From positions 1 through 50,285 of IMG/VR virus record IMGVR_UViG_3300028388_002675: a stretch of 50,285 nucleotides of DNA; one strand, 5' to 3'. Source of the stretch: a virus. Position 1 is the stretch's first letter, and each line of letters starts with the position of its first letter. A program made the translations under genes and the position numbers. The notes beneath the pieces are model-generated. The model was given only the letters and a program-made list of their open reading frames with translations. It ran no database searches and was not told where the DNA came from. Below, in pieces: positions 15,555 to 25,216 of this stretch.

Positions 15555-15583
15555 ATTATAATATACGCACATTATTTTGTCAA
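15555..15583 (-). promoter_or_regulatory. Perfect sigma70 promoter for gp55
   Basis: The minus strand has TTGACA (15583-15578), exactly 17 bases, then TATAAT (15560-15555). Both boxes match consensus fully. It lies 22 bases before the gp55 ATG at 15533, so the late sigma gene would be read by unmodified host polymerase. Confidence 0.85.
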
Positions 15584-15590
15584 CTAAATA
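15584..15590 (+). promoter_or_regulatory. Candidate late promoter CTAAATA for the baseplate operon
   Basis: ACTAAATAATG lies 22 bases before the gp48 ATG and directly abuts the -35 box of the leftward gp55 promoter. It departs from TATAAATA by one base. Confidence 0.5.
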
Positions 15591-15611
15591 ATGTATAAGG
15601 AGACTAATATA

Positions 15612-16438
15612 ATGGCAGGATATGACGCAATACTTAGAGGTGCAAGAGCAGGAGCAAGAGCAGCAAGCTCAACAACATCACAGATTAGAAATTCTGTTAA
15701 TCCACAACAGTCTGTACAAAACTTCCTTGGATCTTCTGCGCAATGGGGAGAAAGAATCGGCGATGCAGTTACAGACGTAGGAAAGCAAGTTGTAGGTGAA
15801 ATTGCCAACGCAACAGGATTTGGACGTCTATTACGTGCCGCAAATTTACCCTTGTTTGGCATGCCACGAGGAGCAAATTTTGCTGAAGGCGCTTGGTCTA
15901 GTCAAGATCCAGGCGATTGGCGTGTTAGATTAAGTATTCCTCCAAATTTTAATTTACCAGGTCCTCTAGGAACAAAATTAGCAGCAACTAATGGAATGAC
16001 ATTTCCTTATACACCACAGATTATTTTATCACATTCAGCCCAATATGGACAATTAAGACCTACTCATAGTAATTATCCTTTTCCTGTTTACCAGAGCAGT
16101 GCTGTGGATAATATTACTATTGTAGGTGATTTTTTAATTGAGAACACAGACGAAGCACAATATTGGATAGCAGCAATTCATTATTTAAGAGCTGTAACAA
16201 AGATGGCATACGGAGAAACAAGCAATCAAGGTTCGCCGCCACCAGTTGTTCGTTTGAATGGCTACGGAGATTTTGTGCTTAAAAATGTTCCAGTAGTAGT
16301 TACGCAATTTAACGTAGACATGCCAACTGATGTTGATTACTTGTGCCTACATACAGTAGAAGAGCTGTCCAGTCATTTAGTCTTGATAGATTCATAGCAG
16401 GTGGATATGCAAATAGCAACGGAGTAGGATTTATTTAA
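15612..16438 (+). CDS. 48: Baseplate tail tube cap protein gp48 (gp48/gp54 class), C-terminus frame-broken
   Basis: I chose ATG 15612 (MAGYDAILRGARAG) because AAGGAG lies at 15597-15602; the in-frame ATG 15591 precedes that site. The N-terminus is Ala/Arg/Ser-rich. The body has DPGDWRVRLSIPPNF, MTFPYTPQIILSHSAQYG, HYLRAVTKMAYGE and NVPVVVTQFNVDMPTDVDYL, typical of marine T4-like gp48. After DYLC at ~16346 the frame runs into a stop at 16395. In another frame the true C-terminus follows: YSRRAVQSFSLDRFIAGGYA up to TAA 16438. A stretch normally lying between these parts is missing, with GTGCC-like microhomology at the joint (16341-16354). gp48 caps the baseplate and starts tube polymerisation. 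Confidence 0.8.
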
Positions 16439-16740
16439 TGGCAGTTTACAATTCAAACAGTCCTTGGAATAAAACACGCACTGTAAATTCACAGTATTTA
16501 GATGTTTTGTCAATAAGGCCTGTGCCTGCGGAATCGGACGATGTATTGTATACTATTGAAGTCCAATATACCCATAGGCCAGATCTTCTTGCATATGATT
16601 TGTATGGTGACAAAAATTTATGGTGGGTATTTGCTCAAAGAAACATGAATATTATTAAAGATCCTGTTTATGATATCGAAGCAGGTGTACAAATATATCT
16701 GCCAAAAGGTGAACAGTTACAAAGGGTTTTAGGATTATAA
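16438..16740 (+). CDS. 53: Baseplate wedge protein gp53
   Basis: A 100-aa protein with the gp53 family core: DDVLYTIEVQYTHRPDLLAY, DLYGDKNLWWVFAQRN and a LysM-like end (GVQIYLPKGEQLQRVLG). T4 gp53 (196 aa) locks neighbouring wedges together around the hub; marine versions are shorter. Its ATG overlaps the gp48 stop (TAATG), which supports the frame chosen for the gp48 C-terminus. Confidence 0.88.
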   Translation: MAVYNSNSPWNKTRTVNSQYLDVLSIRPVPAESDDVLYTIEVQYTHRPDLLAYDLYGDKNLWWVFAQRNMNIIKDPVYDIEAGVQIYLPKGEQLQRVLGL

Positions 16741-19461
16741 ATGGTTTTTGCTCCACAGAATTGGAAAGAAAGATTAAACGCAGCTGGTAAATCAATAGAA
16801 GAACGAGCGCAAGGTGTAGCTCAAGGTCTTGCACAGCAAGTAAGCAATCAAGCAAATATCAGCGTAGATGGTGTAGCCAATGCAATTGAAGGAGCAGCAT
16901 CGGAACTTACAGGAGCAACTGTCGATTTAGGAAGTAGTTTGAACGGATTCACAGGAAAAAGTATTGGAGATACAGTTTCTGGAGTAGCAAACGGTCTAGC
17001 AAACGGAATAACAAATGAAATAAGTAGTCAACTACAAAGTACATTCGGCGGATTTTTGGGAGGATTATTCGGAGGACAACAAGGAAATTCGTTAGATCAA
17101 TTTGCTAGTTACAATTACGAATTTACACTGGGTTGTCTAAATGCTTTTGAGGTAAATTTTCCAGATTTCACCTATAGAAACAGAGAACCATTTGTAACTA
17201 TTTTGAGAAGCAGTGGCGGACAAACCAGAGGCAGTAGAATAATATATGAAACAGGTGGTAAAACAGAATATTTCATTGATGATATAGAAATTAATTCAAC
17301 GGTTACACCTAACGGTGCAACACGGTTAACTAATGCAACTAGTTTCAGTTTGTCTATCACAGAGCCGTATAGTATGGGAAACTTTCTACAAGCGTTGCAA
17401 GTGGCTGCCCTTTCTTCTGGACATAAAAACTATATAGAAGCTCCTTATTGCCTTATAGTTCAATTTAAAGGTTGGGATGATTTTGGACGTCCTATTAATA
17501 TACCAAATACACGTAGAGTTTGGCCTATAAAATTTAATCAAATTACGTTTGAAGTTACAGAAGGCGGCAGCGTTTACAAGTGTACCGGAACCCCGTATAA
17601 TGAAATTGGATTCACAGATCAAACACAGGGAACGCACACCGATACACAATTCCAAGGTAGGAGCGTTGCTGAAATGCTTCAGTCTGGTGCTGAAAGTTTA
17701 ACTACTATTCTAAATAATAGAGAATTAGAAAAAGTAGAAGCTGGCCAAAAGAAAATAGGAAATCAATATGTAATTATGTTTCCTGTAGACGACAGTAGCG
17801 CAAGTGAAGCACTTCTTACTAGTCCAGAAAACAACGACGGTGCAACAACAGATAGCTCAAATGCTGCTGGTAGTGAAGGAATGAGAGAGCTTACCGATGA
17901 ACAGAAACAAAAGCTATACGAAAGTGTTACCGGTATACAAAACGGAGAAGTACCTGCTGATTTTGATGCAGAATTACAAAAAATATTAGGTGTGGTTGTG
18001 AGACGTTCTGAATACGGCGAACAAATTAGAGATTATGCAGAAAAAGAAGAAAATATAAATGAAATAGGCCGCTCTCTTATGTGTAAAACTAACCTAGACG
18101 GCGGCACACAACCTATGGCAACACCAAATTTAAGTGAAGACGAAAATCAACCAGGTAAGGTAAATCGTTGTCAAGTTAACAGAAGCCCGGATTTACGAGC
18201 AATGGCAGCAAGTCCTGGAAAAAAAGTGCAAGATTTGATAGAACAAACAGTTCTAGCAAGCGAATATGCAAGAAGTGTAACAACAGCGGAACCAGATGAA
18301 AACGGTATGGTGCCGTGGTTTAGGATTGAAGTTCAAACGTATATTGTGCCAGGAAGTGAACAAACTGATAAATCAGGAGAACCTGCTAGAATATTTGTAT
18401 ATCGAGTCATACCTTATAAAGTACATAGAAGCAATTTCCAGTCACCGACACAAGCAAGTCCTGGTATTCAAAACTTAACTAAACAAGCAGCAAAAGAGTA
18501 CAACTATATCTATACGGGCAAAAACAAAGATATTATTGATTTTGATATTAGATACGATCTTGCATTTTTTACTAGTATACGAGGTGACGTGGGTCAATTA
18601 ACAGCTAATAACAAACAAGGTGCTGCTAGCGAAATGGCAGCAGGCAATAATAGAAATACGCCTGTTGTTGCAGAAGGAAACACCGAAGCACTTGCAAACG
18701 GAAAAACCAAAGACGAAGTTCCAAAGAACAATAAAATGGACCTAGGTGGAATAAATCTATTACCTGAAAACATTGTTGCTATTAATTTCAATGAAGCATT
18801 GATAAACAGTAGTGTGGATTTAATCAACGTTGACCTTACAATCCACGGAGATCCTTATTATGTTGCAGACAGCGGCATGGGAAATTATAATTCTCCTGGT
18901 TTGGGAGGTTCATTAAACTTCTTGTCAGACGGCAGTATCAATTATCAGCAAAGTGAAGTACATATTTTGATTAATTTTAGAACACCTTTGGATTATGGCC
19001 CTGACGGGTATATGGAATTTCCTGGTTTAGGATCTGTGCCTGTAAAACAATTTAGTGGATTATATAAAGTTTTATATTGTAGAAATAATTTTAAAGGTGG
19101 AGAATTTACCCAAACACTTAATTTAATTAGAATTAGGAATCAGGATATAAATCCACAAATTGCTGCTACACAACAAGGACTTGCTGTTGGACTAGGTACC
19201 GGAGAAAATCAGATAGCAGAAACTCCAAACGTAGATAAAACAGGCGGCGGTGAGAGTCAAGGAGGCACAGGCGGACAATCAACAGCACAACCTGCACCTA
19301 CTACAACTGCCCCTTCTACGACTAGTGCCCCGTTAACGCCTGCACAAGTTGCATTGAGAAGACAAGCAGCAGATTATGAAATAGATAGAAATCCTTTACA
19401 AAATAGCGGCACGCCTCAACCTTCTTTCTCAAGTTTTGGAAGTTTTTTACGTGGAGATTAA
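16741..19461 (+). CDS. Large baseplate hub-like virion structural protein
   Basis: A 906-aa protein between gp53 and gp5, where marine T4-like phages carry a large structural protein, possibly filling the gp27 hub role. Residues 1-125 are amphipathic and Gly/Ala/Ser/Gln-rich. A folded region begins near 125: LGCLNAFEVNFPDFTYRNRE, then YFIDDIEINSTVTPN and FSLSITEPYSMGNFLQALQV. The middle has charged linkers. Near 690-790 there is INVDLTIHGDPYYV and YKVLYCRNNFKGGEFTQTLN, a pattern typical of hub or J-like proteins. The C-terminus is Gly/Thr/Pro/Ala-rich. It starts directly after the gp53 stop. The gp27 equivalence is inference. Confidence 0.65.
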   Translation: MVFAPQNWKERLNAAGKSIEERAQGVAQGLAQQVSNQANISVDGVANAIEGAASELTGATVDLGSSLNGFTGKSIGDTVSGVANGLANGITNEISSQLQSTFGGFLGGLFGGQQGNSLDQFASYNYEFTLGCLNAFEVNFPDFTYRNREPFVTILRSSGGQTRGSRIIYETGGKTEYFIDDIEINSTVTPNGATRLTNATSFSLSITEPYSMGNFLQALQVAALSSGHKNYIEAPYCLIVQFKGWDDFGRPINIPNTRRVWPIKFNQITFEVTEGGSVYKCTGTPYNEIGFTDQTQGTHTDTQFQGRSVAEMLQSGAESLTTILNNRELEKVEAGQKKIGNQYVIMFPVDDSSASEALLTSPENNDGATTDSSNAAGSEGMRELTDEQKQKLYESVTGIQNGEVPADFDAELQKILGVVVRRSEYGEQIRDYAEKEENINEIGRSLMCKTNLDGGTQPMATPNLSEDENQPGKVNRCQVNRSPDLRAMAASPGKKVQDLIEQTVLASEYARSVTTAEPDENGMVPWFRIEVQTYIVPGSEQTDKSGEPARIFVYRVIPYKVHRSNFQSPTQASPGIQNLTKQAAKEYNYIYTGKNKDIIDFDIRYDLAFFTSIRGDVGQLTANNKQGAASEMAAGNNRNTPVVAEGNTEALANGKTKDEVPKNNKMDLGGINLLPENIVAINFNEALINSSVDLINVDLTIHGDPYYVADSGMGNYNSPGLGGSLNFLSDGSINYQQSEVHILINFRTPLDYGPDGYMEFPGLGSVPVKQFSGLYKVLYCRNNFKGGEFTQTLNLIRIRNQDINPQIAATQQGLAVGLGTGENQIAETPNVDKTGGGESQGGTGGQSTAQPAPTTTAPSTTSAPLTPAQVALRRQAADYEIDRNPLQNSGTPQPSFSSFGSFLRGD

Positions 19462-19464
19462 TAA

Positions 19465-21204
19465 ATGACAACACCTAATCAAGAACAAAGGACCAAAGAC
19501 GGCGCTGGTGAAAAGCTCGGAGGTCCTGGTCCTTATCTTGCAAAAGTAAAAAATCACCTCGACGGTGAATATATGGGTCGCTTAAAGGTTGAATTGTTAA
19601 AACACAATACAGAAGGCAATAGCACCGAAACTACTGGACAAACAGTTACCGTAAGTTATTTGAGTCCGTTTTACGGCATAACCCCCTATAAAGGAGTAAG
19701 CGAAAACGAAGGTGGTCAATATACACAAAGCAGCTATGGGTTTTGGGCAGTACCACCCGATATAGATACAACAGTTTTAGTAATTTTTGCAGAAGGCAAC
19801 AGAGGTCAAGGATATTGGATTGGATGTGTACAAGATCAATATATGAACTTTCAAACACCGGGTCGTGCAAGCACAGGTTATAACGAAGAAGCTCCCGGAG
19901 AACGCAGACCTGTAAAGGAATATAATAAACGCATAGAAGATGGTGCAGGTAATAATCCAACACAATTTATAAAACCATGCGATCGAGATGCATGTGACAT
20001 GCTTAATAGATCAGGGTTGATGGGAGATAATATTAGAGGACACACTAGTTCTAGTGCAAGACGCGAAGTTCCTAGTATGGTTTTTGGCATGAGTACCCCA
20101 GGCCCAGCAGATTGGAGAGACGGATCGCCTAGAGTAGCATATGGTGAAAACTTTGGTCAAACTCAAGTACCGTTTAACCGTTTAGGCGGAACTACATTTG
20201 TTATGGATGATGGAGATCCTAGCAGGTATAGAACCAGTCCTCCGGGACAAGGTCCTAGTGCATACGATACACTAGCTAACGGAGGATTGCCAGAATACCC
20301 AGAAAATGAATTGGTAAGATTGCGCACTAGGACTGGTCATCAAGTATTGCTACATAATTCAGAAGATTTAATTTATATACAACATGCAAACGGTTCATAT
20401 ATTGAATTTACTTCTAACGGTAAAATAGATATCTATGCAAAGGATAGTGTTAGTGTTCATTCTAATAACGACATAAATTTAAAAGCGGATCGTAATATTA
20501 ATATACAAGCCGGAAGTGCAATCAATATGAAGTCAGGCACAAATACTAATTTTGAAAGCGGTTCTGATATGAATCTCAAAATAGGTGCAAATGGAAAAAT
20601 TACAACTGGCGGAACAACAAATATAACAGCAACTGGAATGTTTGTAACGTCTGATCCAGTGCATTTCAATGGGCCAGCTGCTGCTGGCGCCGCAGCAGCA
20701 TCTCCACCTACTAGAGTGCCAGAAGGTGGAGGCTGGACTGGAAGCGAAAATAGGAATCCTGCTGCACACACTCCGGAAAAAACAGGAAATACAGAAGGTG
20801 CTCCGCCGGTGGCCGGTGACGGAACCACAGCAGAGCAAACCCCAGAAGGTGCAGGGGAAGTCATACCAAACGATACATTTGAACAATGCCCTCCCCAAGA
20901 GACAAATGATGGAAGTGCTCCTGCTGCTAGTACCGCTACTCCTACAGATACTCAAACACAAGAACTTCTTGCAAAGCCTTCTTCAGAACTTGAAAGTGAA
21001 ATAGTAGATCCTGCGGTAAGATCAGGTAGACCTTTTAACGATAGAGAAAGAACCGCCGCAGCAATACTGCAAACAAGAGGAGCAGATGCGGTAGCAGTTC
21101 CTGGAGGTGCAAACGAACAGCAAAAGTTTATAGATGAAGTTGTACGAGTAAGAAATCTCGGCGCAACAAAAAATCCTAGTAAGGCAACATTAACAAGGGA
21201 ATAA
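19465..21204 (+). CDS. 5: Baseplate hub spike protein gp5, without lysozyme domain
   Basis: A 579-aa protein. An OB-fold N-domain (about 20-140) includes YLAKVKNHLDGEYMGRLKVE and GYWIGCVQDQYMNF. A loop region to ~280 has no lysozyme motifs. Residues ~290-340 (LVRLRTRTGHQVLLHNSEDL, then YIQHANGSYIEF) lead into an octapeptide beta-helix (NDINLKADRNINIQAGSAIN and on to ~395), the needle of the spike. The last ~180 residues are low-complexity Ala/Gly/Pro/Thr/Glu with a folded-looking end. T4 gp5 carries a lysozyme of ~170 residues between OB fold and helix; it is absent here, as in many marine relatives. Late element ATAAATAC overlaps its stop codon. Confidence 0.88.
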   Translation: MTTPNQEQRTKDGAGEKLGGPGPYLAKVKNHLDGEYMGRLKVELLKHNTEGNSTETTGQTVTVSYLSPFYGITPYKGVSENEGGQYTQSSYGFWAVPPDIDTTVLVIFAEGNRGQGYWIGCVQDQYMNFQTPGRASTGYNEEAPGERRPVKEYNKRIEDGAGNNPTQFIKPCDRDACDMLNRSGLMGDNIRGHTSSSARREVPSMVFGMSTPGPADWRDGSPRVAYGENFGQTQVPFNRLGGTTFVMDDGDPSRYRTSPPGQGPSAYDTLANGGLPEYPENELVRLRTRTGHQVLLHNSEDLIYIQHANGSYIEFTSNGKIDIYAKDSVSVHSNNDINLKADRNINIQAGSAINMKSGTNTNFESGSDMNLKIGANGKITTGGTTNITATGMFVTSDPVHFNGPAAAGAAAASPPTRVPEGGGWTGSENRNPAAHTPEKTGNTEGAPPVAGDGTTAEQTPEGAGEVIPNDTFEQCPPQETNDGSAPAASTATPTDTQTQELLAKPSSELESEIVDPAVRSGRPFNDRERTAAAILQTRGADAVAVPGGANEQQKFIDEVVRVRNLGATKNPSKATLTRE

Positions 21205-21208
21205 ATAC
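21201..21208 (+). promoter_or_regulatory. Late element ATAAATAC before gp25
   Basis: ATAAATAC overlaps the gp5 stop codon and ends three bases before the gp25 ATG. A transcript from it would begin inside gp25, so it may serve gp6 and later genes rather than gp25. Confidence 0.5.
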
Positions 21209-21211
21209 ACT

Positions 21212-21661
21212 ATGAGTACACTAGAGAAAAAACTTTACAAAGAAATAACTGTACGTCCAAATGTAAGAACAGATTACGGAATAGGATCAAAAACGTATAG
21301 AGGCTTTAGTACAATTAATAACGATGCAACAAGTTTTGTTCTCTATGACCAAGAGCTTATTAAACAGGATATAATCAATAATTTTCATATACGACAGGGC
21401 GAATTATTAAGTAATCCTGAATTTGGCACCATTATTTGGGACGTAATTTTTGAGCCTCTTACAGATCAATTGAAAAATGCAATAATAGAAAATACAACCC
21501 AGATTGTAAACAGTGATCCTAGAGTAAGCGTAGATAGCATTATAGTTGATCAGTATGAAAGTGGTATATTGATTGATGTAACACTAGTGTTTCTTCCATA
21601 TAATATAGCAGAAAGTATGCGTCTTACCTTTGATGAAAACAACGGTTTTGTAACTGGATAA
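21212..21661 (+). CDS. 25: Baseplate wedge protein gp25
   Basis: A 149-aa protein of the gp25/GpW family, which nucleates the contractile sheath at the baseplate. The conserved core is visible: IRQGELLSNPEFGTIIWDVI followed by FEP (the EPR-like motif), then AIIENTTQIVNSDPRVSVDS. The length is close to T4 gp25 (132 aa). It precedes gp6, the partner with which it forms the wedge core. Confidence 0.92.
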   Translation: MSTLEKKLYKEITVRPNVRTDYGIGSKTYRGFSTINNDATSFVLYDQELIKQDIINNFHIRQGELLSNPEFGTIIWDVIFEPLTDQLKNAIIENTTQIVNSDPRVSVDSIIVDQYESGILIDVTLVFLPYNIAESMRLTFDENNGFVTG

Positions 21662-21686
21662 TTAAGTACGTACTTATCTAATTTCA

Positions 21687-21694
21687 ATAAATAC
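21687..21694 (+). promoter_or_regulatory. Late element ATAAATAC before gp6
   Basis: ATAAATAC lies 27 bases before the gp6 ATG, in the only sizeable gap between gp25 and gp6. An AAAGGAAG ribosome binding site follows it. Confidence 0.65.
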
Positions 21695-21721
21695 TGTGTA
21701 TAATAAAGGAAGCAAAAAAAT

Positions 21722-24700
21722 ATGTCATCTACAGATAGACAAAACAGACTGCTAATTGCAGAAGATTGGAAGCGTATATATCAATCATATCGCAACGCAG
21801 ATTTCAAATCATATGACTTTGACAATTTGCGTCGAACAATGATCAACTACCTACGTCAAAACTATCCAGAAGACTTTAACGATTATATAGAAAGTTCAGA
21901 ATATCTAGCACTGATTGACCTTATAGCATTCCTAGGTCAAAATTTTGCTTTCCGTAATGATCTTAATGCTAGGGAAAACTTTCTAGAATTAGCAGAACGT
22001 CGAGAGAGTGTATTAAGATTAGCTCGATTACTTTCCTATAATCCTAAAAGAAATCAATCCGCAAACGGTTTACTTAAAATTGAAAGTGTACAAACATCTG
22101 AAGAAATTCGTGATAGCAACAATGTTAATCTAGCTAATCAAACAATTCTTTGGAATGATCCTGCTAATACTAATTGGTACGAGCAATTTATTAAAATTAT
22201 GAATGCAGCATTGCCTGTGAATAACGCATTTGGAAGGCCGATTAAATCTGATAATGTAAACGGTGTACCAACACAACAGTATAGATTTAACAGCACAAAT
22301 GCTGATACACCTGTCTACGGATTTAGTAAAACGATTGATGGAGTAAGTGCTAGATTTGAAATTGTAAGCACAGATGTATTTGATGGGAATATTATAGAAG
22401 AACCGCCATTTCCCGGAAATAATTTTGCATTTTTGTATAGAGATGATGGCAGAGGTTTTGCTAGTTCTAATTCGGGGTTCTTTTGTCATTTTAGGCAAGG
22501 CACATTAGATCAAGGCACATTCAATGTTCAGTCACCAAGCAATAATCAAGTGGTAGCTATTGATGCGGTAAATGTCAACAACACAGATGTTTGGTTGTAT
22601 AAACTTGATAGTTTTGGAGCAGAAGAAGAACTTTGGACAAGGGTTGATGCTGTAGAAGGCAACAATGTAATTTACAATAGTTTAAGCAAAAGTATTCGTA
22701 ATATTTATAGTATTTTAACTAGAGCAAACGATAGAATCAGTTTGATTTTTAGTGATGGAACATTTGGTAATTTACCACAAGGTCAATTCCGTGTATACTA
22801 TCGTACTAGTAAGAATCAAAGACTTGTTATTGATCCTGCTGACATGCGTGGATTATCCATACGTATTCCATACTTGAGTAAAACAGGTAAACAAGAAAGC
22901 CTTAATATTGTATTTTCTTTGAGATATATAGTAGACAATGCTTCTGCAAGTGAAACAAACACAAGTATAAAAGCAAATGCACCAGCAACATACTATACAC
23001 AAAATCGTATGGTAACTGCTGAAGACTATCAGATCGGCCCCTTAACTGTTAGTCAGGAAATTGTAAAAGCAAAAAGTGTTAATCGTCTTGCAAGTGGGAT
23101 AAGCAGATATTTTGATCTCAAAGATGTCACTGGAAAATATTCTGAAACTAATTTATTTGCAAAAGACGGTGTTGTTTATAAAGAATTTTTAAACCCCAAA
23201 CAAACATTTAGTTTTGTTACTAGAACAGATGTTGAAGGTGCTATTGTAAACGTAATAGAACCTATACTAGGTGACAGAAAATTAAAAAACTTTTATTTAA
23301 ATAGTTTTCCAAAAACATTAGTAGGAGATCTGAATGTAATTTGGAATAACCTTACTAGTGATACAAATCAGAGCACCGGTTATTTTACAAATGCAAGCGG
23401 ACTTCGAGCCGAACTTGGCCAGTTTACTGCTAGCACATTAAAACTAATTAAGCCAGGATCACTTATCAAGTTTGAAGCACCCGAAGGCTTCCATTTTATG
23501 GCAGACAACGAGCACGGACTTATGGAAGGTGCTGCTAACCATCCAAACGCTGTAACATACAAATGGACCAAAGTAGTCAGTGTGATAGAAAACGGAACAA
23601 CAACACAAGAAGATGGTACTGGTCCTGTGTTATTTAATGACATAATACCTAGTGGAGCAAAGCTAGTGCAAATTGTTCCCAGATTAGCAACTGCACTACA
23701 AAGCCAAGTCAAAACACAAATAATTGATCAAACATTTGCTTATAGAACATTTGCATTGCGCTTTGATACTAATATAGGCGAATGGCGTGTCATTACAAAT
23801 AACAATTTGAATGTAATTGATAATTTTAGTATTGGTAAGGCAGGTGACAAAACAAATCAACAGCTTGACGCTAGCTGGCTATTATTATTTGAAACAGACG
23901 GTGACAAATATACTATTACATACAGAGCTAGTAGATATGTTTTTGAAAGCGATAACGAGGTGCGGTTTTATTATGATAGTTCCGACAAAATCTATAATAG
24001 TTCAACTGGTGAAATTATTAAAGATAGGATCAGCGTTTTGGAAATTAACACACAACCAGATACGACACAAAGTTTTACGGTCAACTATGACTGGGAAGTT
24101 GTTGAAGAATACAGAGACGCAGAGGGTTATGTAAACAGTAAAAAAATACAAGTTAGTTTCTTTGATAGCGACGACGACGGTGTTGTTGATGACCCGGATA
24201 TTTTTGATGTGATTGTAGATGAAGCAACTAATACCACGTCTAAATATATATTCTTGCAAAAAAATACTACCAGCGACGGCGTTGAAGATTTTAATTATGT
24301 GCTACAAAGTGAATTAGAAGTTATTGTTTTATCAAGTAAAAACAATATAGGAGCATTAAGTCAGTATCAAGATAGCCAAATTTTTTATTACATTGATCAA
24401 GATATTTTTGAAGTTCTCAATAAATCAGCAGGTACCCTTTCTATTACACAAGAATATAAAGCCAGAGCCGGTAGAGACGGTTTGAAATTCCAATATATTC
24501 ATGCAGCAGATGCTAGCACTAGGATTGATCCTAGTGTGAGTAATATTATAGATACATACCTACTCACAAGAACGTATGATACACAATTTAGACAATATTT
24601 AGAAGGCACTACAGCAGCACTTCCTCTACCACCAAGTTCAGATGAACTGTTTTTGAATTATGGCGCAAATATTAATAAAATAAAATCAATAAGTGACGAA

Positions 24701-25216
24701 GTAATTTATCATCCAGTTAAGTATAAAATACTATTTGGCGATAAGGCAACTACTGATTTGCAAGCAAAGTTTAAAATTGTAAAAAATTCAGATATTGTAT
24801 TAAATGATAATGATGTTAAAAGTCGTGTAATTGCAGCGATAAATCAGTTTTTTGCACTGGAAAACTGGGAGTTTGGAGAAACATTTTACTTCTCCGAATT
24901 AAGCACCTATGTTATGCAACAGCTAGCACCAGATATTGTTACTTTTGTAGTTGTACCAAATCAAAGCACCCAAAGTTTTGGTAGTTTGTTTGAAGTGAAA
25001 TCAGAATCAGACGAAATTTTTATAAGCGGCGCAACCGTTGACGATATTGATATTATTGATGCTATTACAGCATCTAGATTAAGAGCAACCGGTGCAGTAG
25101 TTACAGCTACAAATTCTGCTAATGTAGGAATCCAGAGTAGCGGATTAAGTGCAAGTTCAAGAAGTAGTTCAAGCAGCAGTCTAAGCAGCGGCGGCGGCGG
25201 AGGATATAGTTACTAA
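21722..25216 (+). CDS. 6: Baseplate wedge protein gp6
   Basis: A 1164-aa protein with the gp6 N-terminal block DFDNLRRTMINYLRQNYPED and SSEYLALIDLIAFLGQNFAF, then FLELAERRESVLRLARLLSY, which are hallmarks of T4-like gp6. The C-terminus carries the J-like wedge region (VKYKILFGDKATTDLQAKF, then FYFSELSTYVMQQLAPDIVT) and ends in a Ser/Gly-rich tail. T4 gp6 has 660 aa; the extra ~450 residues lie in the middle (about 550-900) and look like inserted beta-rich material. gp6 dimers form the inner ring of the baseplate and bind gp25, gp53 and gp7. The stop overlaps the next ATG (TAATG). Confidence 0.93.
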   Translation: MSSTDRQNRLLIAEDWKRIYQSYRNADFKSYDFDNLRRTMINYLRQNYPEDFNDYIESSEYLALIDLIAFLGQNFAFRNDLNARENFLELAERRESVLRLARLLSYNPKRNQSANGLLKIESVQTSEEIRDSNNVNLANQTILWNDPANTNWYEQFIKIMNAALPVNNAFGRPIKSDNVNGVPTQQYRFNSTNADTPVYGFSKTIDGVSARFEIVSTDVFDGNIIEEPPFPGNNFAFLYRDDGRGFASSNSGFFCHFRQGTLDQGTFNVQSPSNNQVVAIDAVNVNNTDVWLYKLDSFGAEEELWTRVDAVEGNNVIYNSLSKSIRNIYSILTRANDRISLIFSDGTFGNLPQGQFRVYYRTSKNQRLVIDPADMRGLSIRIPYLSKTGKQESLNIVFSLRYIVDNASASETNTSIKANAPATYYTQNRMVTAEDYQIGPLTVSQEIVKAKSVNRLASGISRYFDLKDVTGKYSETNLFAKDGVVYKEFLNPKQTFSFVTRTDVEGAIVNVIEPILGDRKLKNFYLNSFPKTLVGDLNVIWNNLTSDTNQSTGYFTNASGLRAELGQFTASTLKLIKPGSLIKFEAPEGFHFMADNEHGLMEGAANHPNAVTYKWTKVVSVIENGTTTQEDGTGPVLFNDIIPSGAKLVQIVPRLATALQSQVKTQIIDQTFAYRTFALRFDTNIGEWRVITNNNLNVIDNFSIGKAGDKTNQQLDASWLLLFETDGDKYTITYRASRYVFESDNEVRFYYDSSDKIYNSSTGEIIKDRISVLEINTQPDTTQSFTVNYDWEVVEEYRDAEGYVNSKKIQVSFFDSDDDGVVDDPDIFDVIVDEATNTTSKYIFLQKNTTSDGVEDFNYVLQSELEVIVLSSKNNIGALSQYQDSQIFYYIDQDIFEVLNKSAGTLSITQEYKARAGRDGLKFQYIHAADASTRIDPSVSNIIDTYLLTRTYDTQFRQYLEGTTAALPLPPSSDELFLNYGANINKIKSISDEVIYHPVKYKILFGDKATTDLQAKFKIVKNSDIVLNDNDVKSRVIAAINQFFALENWEFGETFYFSELSTYVMQQLAPDIVTFVVVPNQSTQSFGSLFEVKSESDEIFISGATVDDIDIIDAITASRLRATGAVVTATNSANVGIQSSGLSASSRSSSSSSLSSGGGGGYSY

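Noticed and set aside
20457-20961. Two overlapping minus-strand ORFs within gp5
   Set aside because: Antisense of the beta-helix repeats and low-complexity linker of gp5. Frames are open only because of biased codons.
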